From NCBI GenBank assembly GCA_021737445.1, contig JAIPDY010000204.1, positions 1 through 6,060 on the forward strand: a stretch of DNA of 6,060 nucleotides, written 5' to 3'. Positions 1-5,378 of this stretch are shown one piece after another (within the stretch, counting starts at the first letter, position 1; every line of letters begins with the position of its first letter). The stretch is from Desulfotignum sp. (lineage in GTDB: Bacteria; Desulfobacterota; Desulfobacteria; Desulfobacterales; Desulfobacteraceae). The translations under genes and the position numbers were made by a program. The notes under the pieces were generated by a model. That model had not been told where the DNA came from. It did no database searches and saw nothing but the letters and a program-made list of their open reading frames with translations.

Positions 1-887
1 TTAAGCGCTTCAGCACCACCGACAATATCCATGAGGTCAGCTGTAATGCCCGCCTGCCTGGTCTTGTTATAGATGCTCTGGAGTTCAGCCACCATGTCTT
101 CACAGGCCTTGGTGGCATTTTCCATGGCCCGCATACGGGCGGCATGTTCGCTGGTGGAGGTCTGAAGCAGTGCATCATATATCTGAATAAACACATTTTT
201 GGGGAGCATTTCTCCTAAAAGTGCGTCAGATGACGGTTCACAGATATGTTCCGGAAGAAAGCCCTCATCTGCCTCAGCCGGTTTTTCCTCAACCACATCT
301 GCAAGGGACGGGATGGGCAGAATCTGTTTTATCTTAGGTTCCTGTCTTGCCATGGTCTGAAACTCGGAATAAATCAGATACACTTCATCAACAGTTTCTT
401 CAAGGAAACTGTCTATCAGTTGCTGCCCCGGCGTAGAAGCATGGGAAAACCCGATCTTGCCCCCCACCACATCCAGAAATTCTGCGTCAAGGGTATGGGG
501 AGATTTTCTGACCCAGTCTCTGCCTTTTTTCCCGAAGCAAAAAAAAGATATCTCCTTGCCCTGCAACTCGGACTGGATTAATTTCCTGGTTTTTTCAATC
601 AGATTGATGTTAAATCCGCCACACAGTCCTCTGTCGGATGTACACAGGACAAGTACCACTTTTTTGACTTGTTCGCGGGGAACCAGCAGAGGACTTGCCT
701 CGGAGCTGGATTTGCCGGCAATACTGCCCAGAACCTCGGAAAATTTGGAGGCATAGGGTTTAAATTGCTCCATATTGTTCTGACACCCGCGCAAACGTGA
801 AGTGGCAACCATTTTCATGGCAGAGGTAATCTGCTTTGTCTTTTTGACACTGCCGATCTTTGATTTAACTTCTTTTAATGTTGCCAT
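1..887 (-). CDS. atpG: ATP synthase F1 subunit gamma (3' end cut at window edge)
   Basis: Central rotor shaft of F1F0 ATP synthase. It turns inside the alpha3-beta3 hexamer and couples proton (or sodium) flow to ATP synthesis on the cytoplasmic face of the membrane. The 295 codons seen run without interruption from ATG at 887, and the frame is still open at base 1. The last visible residues (DIVGGAEAL) match the usual gamma C-terminus, so probably only one or a few codons are missing. The N-terminal helix (about residues 1-55, KKTKQITSAMKMVA) and the conserved SDRGLCGGFN (84-93) are present, followed by the Rossmann-like middle and a long C-terminal helix (about 240-290, with MRAMENATKA). In the C-terminal signature, usually ITxE, this protein has ITAD, a Glu-to-Asp change. 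The start is supported by an AAAGGT Shine-Dalgarno sequence a few bases upstream. The gene lies 67 bp after atpA, its usual neighbour, and atpD should follow beyond the edge. Confidence 0.98.
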   Translation of the reverse strand, partial: MATLKEVKSKIGSVKKTKQITSAMKMVATSRLRGCQNNMEQFKPYASKFSEVLGSIAGKSSSEASPLLVPREQVKKVVLVLCTSDRGLCGGFNINLIEKTRKLIQSELQGKEISFFCFGKKGRDWVRKSPHTLDAEFLDVVGGKIGFSHASTPGQQLIDSFLEETVDEVYLIYSEFQTMARQEPKIKQILPIPSLADVVEEKPAEADEGFLPEHICEPSSDALLGEMLPKNVFIQIYDALLQTSTSEHAARMRAMENATKACEDMVAELQSIYNKTRQAGITADLMDIVGGAEAL

Positions 888-933
888 TATATCTACCTTT
901 CAAGCCTGGTGTTGGTGAAAAATTTTTTAAATG

Positions 934-957
934 TAAATACATACCCCGGTATATTTA
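934..957 (-). repeat. Imperfect hairpin at the atpA stop / atpA-atpG spacer
   Basis: The arms TAAAT..ATACC and GGTAT-ATTTA pair around a very small CC/CCCG loop, with a 2-nt bulge on one side. The atpA TAA stop lies within one arm. No clean T-tract follows on the minus strand (the downstream sequence is A-rich, then T-rich), so it does not look like a standard intrinsic terminator. It could be an intra-operon mRNA processing or stability element, or it could be chance in AT-rich sequence. Confidence 0.3.
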
Positions 958-2469
958 AAGGGTATCCTTAAATTCTTCATCATAGGCTTCCAAAGCCTGT
1001 TTAAGCTTGGATTCGATATCCTGGGTAATCTCTTTTTTCTCTATCAGGCCCTGGTAGATTTCAGGAAACCGGTTTTCAATAAAAGGATACAGCCCTTCTT
1101 CATATTTGGAAACCGCTTCTTTGGGATATTTGTCAATATACCCTTTGGTACCGGCATACAGTGCAGTGACCATTTTTTCCATGGGAAGGGGCTTAAACTG
1201 GGGCTGTTTGAGCAGTTCCACCAGCCGTTCTCCACGGGTCAGCTGTCTCTGGGTGGCTGCATCCAGATCGGAGCCAAATGCGGCAAAAGCTTCCAGTTCA
1301 CGGTACTGGGCCAGGTCCAGACGCAGGGTGCCTGCCACCTGTTTCATGGCCTTTACCTGGGCTGCACCCCCGACCCGGGATACAGAAAGCCCCACATCAA
1401 TGGCCGGCCGTATACCGGCAAAGAACAGGTCCTTGTCCAGAAAGATCTGGCCGTCGGTAATGGAGATAACATTGGTGGGAATAAATGCAGACACATCCCC
1501 TTCCTGGGTTTCAATAATGGGAAGTGCGGTCAGGGACCCTGCCCCTTCTTTATCACTCAGTTTGGCAGCTCTTTCCAGAAGCCGGGAATGGTTGTAAAAA
1601 ATATCGCCGGGATAGGCTCCCCGTGCCGGCGCCCGCCGTAAAAGCAAAGACACCTGGCGGTAAGCAACCGCCTGTTTGGACAGGTCGTCATAGATAATGA
1701 GTGCATGTTCGCCTTTATCCCTGAAATATTCTCCCATGGCGCATCCGGCATAGGGTGCCAGGTACTGCATGGCAGCGGACTCAGAAGCAGATGCCACAAC
1801 AACGGTTGTGTATTCCATGGCACCATGTTCTTCAAGGGCAGCCACCACCTGGGCTACGGTGGATTTTTTCTGGCCGCAGGCAACATAGATACATTTCATA
1901 TCAGTATCTTTCTGGGCGATGATGGCATCCACTGCAACAGCGGTTTTACCGATCTGCCGGTCACCGATGATCAGCTCCCTTTGCCCCCGGCCCACAGGTG
2001 TCATGCCGTCAACAGCCTTGGCACCGGTGTAGCAGGGTTCATGAACAGATTTTCTGGCAATAACGCCCGGGGCTACCAGTTCCATGTTCATCATGATATC
2101 GGAATTGATGGGGCCTTTGCCGTCAATGGGATCTCCGGTTGTGCCGACAACACGGCCCAAAAGGGCCTCGCCCACAGGCACGGATGCGATACGTTCGGTC
2201 CTTTTAACCACATCCCCTTCCTTGATAAGTTTATCATCCCCAAGAATGGCAATACCGACATTGTCAGCTTCAAGGTTCAGCGCAAGCCCCAGAATCCCGC
2301 CGGGAAATTCCACAAGCTCCATTGCCTTTACTTTTTCCAAACCATATACACGGGCAATACCATCACCCGCAGACAGAACAACACCGGTCTCATTCAGATC
2401 AACCTCGGCATCAAACCCTTTGATCTGATCTTTTATTATCTGGCTGATTTCTTCTGCTTTAATTTCCAT
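955..2469 (-). CDS. atpA: ATP synthase F1 subunit alpha
   Basis: Non-catalytic nucleotide-binding subunit of the F1 hexamer, alternating with beta and supplying the arginine finger to the catalytic sites. The protein has 504 residues, the normal family length. Seen in order: the N-terminal delta-binding helix and beta-barrel (about 1-95); Walker A GDRQIGKT at 169-176; the Walker B strand ALIIYDD (256-262); the alpha/beta family signature PAIDVGLSVS (355-364), immediately followed by the probable arginine finger R365 in SVSRVGGAAQ; and the helical C-terminal domain with DLAQYRELEAFAAFGSDLD (385-403). The ATG shares its first base with the last base of the atpH stop (TAATG), and an AAAGGTGAG Shine-Dalgarno sequence lies within the atpH end, suggesting coupled translation. 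One oddity is the loop after the Walker B region, APARGAYPGD (280-289), where most alphas read PPGREAYPGD. Identification is certain. Confidence 0.99.
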   Translation of the reverse strand: MEIKAEEISQIIKDQIKGFDAEVDLNETGVVLSAGDGIARVYGLEKVKAMELVEFPGGILGLALNLEADNVGIAILGDDKLIKEGDVVKRTERIASVPVGEALLGRVVGTTGDPIDGKGPINSDIMMNMELVAPGVIARKSVHEPCYTGAKAVDGMTPVGRGQRELIIGDRQIGKTAVAVDAIIAQKDTDMKCIYVACGQKKSTVAQVVAALEEHGAMEYTTVVVASASESAAMQYLAPYAGCAMGEYFRDKGEHALIIYDDLSKQAVAYRQVSLLLRRAPARGAYPGDIFYNHSRLLERAAKLSDKEGAGSLTALPIIETQEGDVSAFIPTNVISITDGQIFLDKDLFFAGIRPAIDVGLSVSRVGGAAQVKAMKQVAGTLRLDLAQYRELEAFAAFGSDLDAATQRQLTRGERLVELLKQPQFKPLPMEKMVTALYAGTKGYIDKYPKEAVSKYEEGLYPFIENRFPEIYQGLIEKKEITQDIESKLKQALEAYDEEFKDTL

Positions 2470-3020
2470 TAGACACTCTCACCTTTTTTTAAAGTTTCCC
2501 TCATATTGACCAGCTGAGTTTTCACGCTGCCATCCAGAACAAGATCACCGATTTTTGTGACGACACCGCCGATGAGACTTGGATCCTGTTCAACATTCAG
2601 AACAATTGTTTTACCAACTCTTTTGGACAAGGCGTCCCGGATTTTTTCCACCGCCTCTGAAGACAGTTGTGTTGCAGAGGTGATACTGGCCTTGACAATA
2701 CCCTTGAGTTCATCAGCCAGATCCTTGTAATAGGCGGCGATATCCCGCAGAAATTTAATTCTTCCCTTGTCAAACAACAGCATCAGAAAAGATTTCATCA
2801 CCACAGAAAGATCTGTGGCACCCAGTACTGCTTCCAATACCTTTTTACGGTCATTTTTATTGTACAATGGATTGGTCAGTGCCTCTTCAAAACCTTCCTG
2901 TGTGTCAAAAAGAGCCACCACTGCGGCCAATTCCTCGTTGTAAAGTTCTGCCCGGCCGTCTTCCTGGCCAATAAGGATCAATGCTTTGGCATAACGCCTT
3001 GAGACTGCGAGATTTTTCAT
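2469..3020 (-). CDS. atpH: ATP synthase F1 subunit delta
   Basis: Peripheral-stalk cap (the OSCP equivalent) that binds the N-termini of alpha and the C-termini of the b/b' stalk, holding F1 against rotation. The protein has 183 residues, normal for the family. The N-terminal helical domain (about 1-105) begins with the typical SRRYAKAL and includes NPLYNKNDRKKVLEAV. The C-terminal domain (about 106-183) carries the delta-family signature region around DPSLIGGVVTKIGDLVLDGS (146-165). The ATG overlaps the atpF stop by one base (TAATG), and an AAAGGTGG-type Shine-Dalgarno sequence lies in the end of atpF. Its place between atpF and atpA is the canonical order. No anomalies were seen. Confidence 0.98.
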   Translation of the reverse strand: MKNLAVSRRYAKALILIGQEDGRAELYNEELAAVVALFDTQEGFEEALTNPLYNKNDRKKVLEAVLGATDLSVVMKSFLMLLFDKGRIKFLRDIAAYYKDLADELKGIVKASITSATQLSSEAVEKIRDALSKRVGKTIVLNVEQDPSLIGGVVTKIGDLVLDGSVKTQLVNMRETLKKGESV

Positions 3021-3610
3021 TATGCCACCACCTTTTTCAAATAATCGTCAACAAGTTTATCCTGATCATCAGATGAAATGGATTCTCGAATGACTGCTTC
3101 AGCCTGCGCAACTGCCAGTGCAGCAATGTCCTGCTGAAGCTTTATCCTGGCAGTTTTAAATTCCTGTTCAATATTACGTTTGGCCATATCCTCCAGTTTA
3201 ACCGCCTGGGCCTGGGCCTGGGCAATAATGTTTTCTTTGGCTTTTTCACCCTGTCTGATATAATCTTCAATAATCAGTTTGGATTCCTGATCCAGATTTT
3301 TAAATTTGGCCTGGTATTCAGCCAGCTGCTTTTCAGCATCTGCTTTTTTTTGTTCCAGATCCCTTATTTCATCTGCAATCTCTTTTTTACGGGATGAAAA
3401 AAATGCCTTCGCCGGTTTTCTTCCAAGAAGAAACAAAGCGATGGCAAGAACGGCAAAGTTCAAGGTTTTCCAGGTATCAATTTCCAACCAGCTGTTGTGG
3501 ACCTCTCCTCCGCCAGCAGCTGCCCATGCCATGGCAGTGGTAATGGACACAATCACGACAGTCATACCTGATGTTTTTAAATACTTTTTTTCCACGGTTT
3601 TTTTGTTCAT
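3020..3610 (-). CDS. atpF: ATP synthase F0 subunit b
   Basis: Peripheral-stalk subunit: a membrane anchor followed by a long helix that reaches delta at the top of F1. It presumably pairs with the b' product encoded just upstream. At 196 residues it is longer than the roughly 156-residue E. coli b. Two hydrophobic segments are visible. Residues 15-32 follow a basic N-terminus (KK, KK) and end in AWAAAGGG, like a cleavable signal peptide. Residues 47-63 (TWKTLNFAVLAIALFLL) are the true anchor, followed by the positive GRKPAKAF and a charged coiled-coil (about 72-175) rich in Glu, Lys and Gln. This extra leader is common in b subunits of deltaproteobacteria, as I recall the family. The start at 3610 has a strong GGGGAGGG Shine-Dalgarno sequence 7 nt upstream, which favours it over the internal Met16. 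The start overlaps the atpF' stop (TGATG). Confidence 0.95.
   Translation of the reverse strand: MNKKTVEKKYLKTSGMTVVIVSITTAMAWAAAGGGEVHNSWLEIDTWKTLNFAVLAIALFLLGRKPAKAFFSSRKKEIADEIRDLEQKKADAEKQLAEYQAKFKNLDQESKLIIEDYIRQGEKAKENIIAQAQAQAVKLEDMAKRNIEQEFKTARIKLQQDIAALAVAQAEAVIRESISSDDQDKLVDDYLKKVVA
3204..3223 (-). repeat. Hexanucleotide tandem repeat inside atpF
   Basis: Just over three copies of GCCTGG lie in a row (GCCCAG on the coding strand). They encode the alternating Ala-Gln stretch AQAQAQA at residues 130-136 of the b-subunit coiled coil. Gain or loss of a unit would keep the frame but add or remove two residues from the helix. The repeat is clear in the sequence; whether it varies is unknown. 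Confidence 0.6.
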
Positions 3611-4041
3611 CAGAAAGCCCTCCCCAGAATTTTTTCACCAATGGCTTTGGCAAACGCCTCCACCTCTTTCTCCAGGGCTTTTCGGGCCTGCTCTGTCTCA
3701 TCTGCCACCTGCTGTTTGATCTGTGCCAGGTTGGCCTGAGCCTTTTTGTTGATCTGCTCGATAATTTCCCGTTCCTGTTTTGATGCCTCTTCCACAAAGG
3801 TTTCCTTTTTTTTCAACCCTTCGCCTCTGGCCTGCCGCAACCCGTTTTTATAAGATTCCTCCTGGGAAGCAAGATCAGCAGAGGCCTTTTCAACACCGTT
3901 TTCAAGGCCTTGAATCTTTGCTTTTCTTTCCAGAAGTATTTTTCGAATGGGTTTGTACAGCACCAGATTGAGGACATAAAGCAGGACAAGGAAATTGATC
4001 ATCTGATACACCATTGATATATCAGGAATCACAGTTATCAT
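3610..4041 (-). CDS. atpF': ATP synthase F0 subunit b' (second b-type stator subunit)
   Basis: Second peripheral-stalk subunit, expected to form a b/b' heterodimer with the atpF product, as in cyanobacteria, phototrophic proteobacteria, Aquifex and many deltaproteobacteria. The protein has 143 residues. A single N-terminal anchor spans about residues 10-29 (MVYQMINFLVLLYVLNLVLY), followed by the typical KPIRKILLERKAKI junction and a continuous charged coiled coil (about 38-135) ending in EKILGRAF. No signal-like leader is present, unlike its partner b. The start at 4041 is supported by a strong GGAGGGG Shine-Dalgarno sequence (4048-4054) with a 6-nt gap. Internal Met10 and Met14 would cut into the anchor. 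It is the first gene of the ATP synthase cluster here. Its stop overlaps the atpF start by one base. b versus b' naming rests on order and length, since the two are paralogous. Confidence 0.93.
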   Translation of the reverse strand: MITVIPDISMVYQMINFLVLLYVLNLVLYKPIRKILLERKAKIQGLENGVEKASADLASQEESYKNGLRQARGEGLKKKETFVEEASKQEREIIEQINKKAQANLAQIKQQVADETEQARKALEKEVEAFAKAIGEKILGRAF

Positions 4042-4084
4042 AAAAATCCCCTCCGCCAGTTAATAATTATAAAAAAATCAACTA

Positions 4085-4113
4085 CTTATATCTTACTGAC
4101 TGTTTTTGCTCAA
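4085..4113 (-). promoter_or_regulatory. Candidate sigma70-type promoter for the atpF'-F-H-A-G genes
   Basis: On the minus strand a -35 TTGAGC (4108-4113; four of six consensus bases) is followed, after exactly 17 bp, by a -10 TATAAG (4085-4090; five of six). Transcription would begin near 4078, giving a leader of about 37 nt that contains the atpF' Shine-Dalgarno sequence. Alternatives in the same 218-bp spacer are less balanced. A perfect TATAAT at 4066-4071 lacks a -35 at usable spacing and sits almost on the Shine-Dalgarno sequence. Two perfect TTGACA hexamers (4168-4173 and 4130-4135) lack a good -10; the first has only TACTGA at 17 bp. No clear T-tailed terminator hairpin follows rodA, so read-through from mrdA-rodA is also possible. 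Confidence 0.45.
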
Positions 4114-4121
4114 AAACAGTC
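4098..4121. repeat. Perfect inverted repeat overlapping the atp promoter candidate
   Basis: Perfect 10-bp arms GACTGTTTTT and AAAAACAGTC flank a 4-bp GCTC centre. On the minus strand the repeat covers the candidate -35 hexamer and about half of the spacer, an arrangement expected of an operator for a dimeric regulator. As RNA it could form a stem-loop, but no T-tract follows directly on either strand, so a Rho-independent terminator is not supported. The inverted repeat itself is certain; its function is inferred. Confidence 0.6.
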
Positions 4122-4259
4122 CTAATTCCTGTCAAATCGAGACTTCAGTACCATCCAGGTATCCATTTGTCAACATGGAATAAGAAAATATTTCCCATAT
4201 GGCAGGGCTGAATCCTGATACATCCTTTTTGGCAAAACACCTGTAAACAGTTCTGCGGA

Positions 4260-5369
4260 TCAACCGGTTGAAAAGTTACGCATGCTGATATTGAGCAAAA
4301 TACCAAACCCCACCATATTTGTGATCACCGAAGAGCCGCCATAGGATACCAGGGGCAAAGGCACACCCACAACCGGCATCAACCCCATAACCATGCCGAT
4401 ATTGATAAAAATCTGCCAGAAAATCATGCTGGTGATGCCAAAGGCCAGAATCGACCCGAACATGTTCCGGCAGTTGTAGGAAATATTGAGCCCCCAGAGC
4501 AACAAAACAAAATACAGAACCAGCAGCACAGAACACCCGACCAGCCCCCACTCTTCGGCCAGTACGGATAAAATGAAATCAGTATGCTGTTCCGGCAGAA
4601 ATGACAGGGCATTCTGGGTACCCTGCAAAAACCCTTTGCCTGTAATCATGCCGGATCCAATGGCAATCTTGGATTGAATTATGTGATATCCTGTGCCCAG
4701 AGGATCACGATCAGGATCCAGAAAGGTTAAAATGCGGGCCTTCTGATATGCTTTAAGGCCGGCGAACCAGACCAGCGGCACAATGCATCCTCCCAGGGCC
4801 GCCAGGGTAAACACCACTTTTTTTTCAACTTTCACAAACAAGGTGATGGATCCGGCAATGAGAAGCAGCATCAACCCGGTACCCAGATCTGGTTGATTCA
4901 CAATCAAAAAAACAGGAATGATACAGAGAAGCGCCGGCTTGACCAGATTTCTGAAATTGAGTCCTTCAGGAGAAACCGTGTCAGCATATAAAGATGATAA
5001 ACTGATGATCAAAGCGATTTTCATAAGTTCAGAAGGCTGCATGCTCACAGGCCCCAGAACCAGCCACCGTCTGGAACCACCGCCTGACTGTCCAAAAAAA
5101 TACACACTGATCAAAAGTGCAACACATACGGCATAAACAAACAGATTCAGTTTATCCAGTTCCCGGAAATCGATGACCAGGATAACCATCATCACCGCAA
5201 ATCCAGCGCCCATCCATATCATCTGTTTTTCAAACAGGTAATGCAGCCCGGTTCCCTGCCAACCTGCGGTAACCGCAGAATAAAGGATACCCAGTCCAGC
5301 GGATCCGATAAGCAGGATGATCACCAGAAATCCCCAGTCAAAATGCTCAATAAGCCGTCTGTCAAACAT
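4260..5369 (-). CDS. rodA: Rod-shape-determining peptidoglycan glycosyltransferase RodA (SEDS family)
   Basis: Integral membrane SEDS polymerase that links lipid II into glycan strands for lateral wall growth, working with a class B PBP (PBP2). It has 369 residues, essentially the length of E. coli RodA, and is rich in hydrophobic segments consistent with about ten membrane helices. Conserved blocks seen: SRRWLVLGPVSMQPSELMK (99-117), NQPDLGTGL (158-166), and LPEQHTDFI (258-266), whose Asp264 corresponds to the catalytically essential aspartate of the family. The FtsW/RodA/SpoVE signature runs from NIGMVMGLMPVVG to VPLPLVSYGGSS (323-347). RodA is preferred over FtsW because a PBP2-like gene lies 9 bp upstream on the same strand. 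The GGAAGGA Shine-Dalgarno sequence (5382-5388) overlaps the PBP2 stop region and sits 12 nt from the ATG, rather long spacing. No better start was found nearby, and MFDRRLIEHFDW is a typical RodA N-terminus. Confidence 0.97.
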   Translation of the reverse strand: MFDRRLIEHFDWGFLVIILLIGSAGLGILYSAVTAGWQGTGLHYLFEKQMIWMGAGFAVMMVILVIDFRELDKLNLFVYAVCVALLISVYFFGQSGGGSRRWLVLGPVSMQPSELMKIALIISLSSLYADTVSPEGLNFRNLVKPALLCIIPVFLIVNQPDLGTGLMLLLIAGSITLFVKVEKKVVFTLAALGGCIVPLVWFAGLKAYQKARILTFLDPDRDPLGTGYHIIQSKIAIGSGMITGKGFLQGTQNALSFLPEQHTDFILSVLAEEWGLVGCSVLLVLYFVLLLWGLNISYNCRNMFGSILAFGITSMIFWQIFINIGMVMGLMPVVGVPLPLVSYGGSSVITNMVGFGILLNISMRNFSTG

Positions 5370-5378
5370 GGGCTTTTT

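Noticed and set aside
246..756. Two overlapping plus-strand open frames opposite atpG
   Set aside because: Both are antisense to an unbroken, clearly recognisable gamma subunit and overlap each other in different frames.
1106..1597. 163-codon open frame on the plus strand, opposite atpA
   Set aside because: It is antisense to the conserved C-terminal half of atpA, with a Ser/Arg/Pro-rich translation typical of a shadow frame.
1705..2472. 255-codon open frame on the plus strand, opposite atpA
   Set aside because: It lies wholly antisense to the highly conserved atpA and is best explained by the codon usage of atpA. The translation has no recognisable domain.
4098..4121. LexA/SOS box or Rho-independent terminator
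   Set aside because: The arms contain CTGT and ACAG, but the gap between them is 12 bases, not the 8 of the E. coli-type LexA box. The stem is AT-rich and not directly followed by a T-tract on either strand, so it is not a standard terminator.
4145..4198. A 17-codon minus-strand reading frame in the rodA-atpF' spacer, ending in WIPGWY, as a possible leader peptide
   Set aside because: It has no Shine-Dalgarno sequence, it overlaps a possible -35 hexamer, and no attenuator-type alternative hairpins or T-tract follow it. Length and composition are what chance gives.
4195..4202. 8-bp palindrome CCATATGG in the spacer
   Set aside because: It is too short to mean anything alone and has no matching partner site nearby.
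4241..4250. CTGT-AA-ACAG mini inverted repeat just after rodA as a second copy of the operator
   Set aside because: It shares only the CTGT/ACAG ends with the large palindrome and has a different spacing, so it is likely to be chance.
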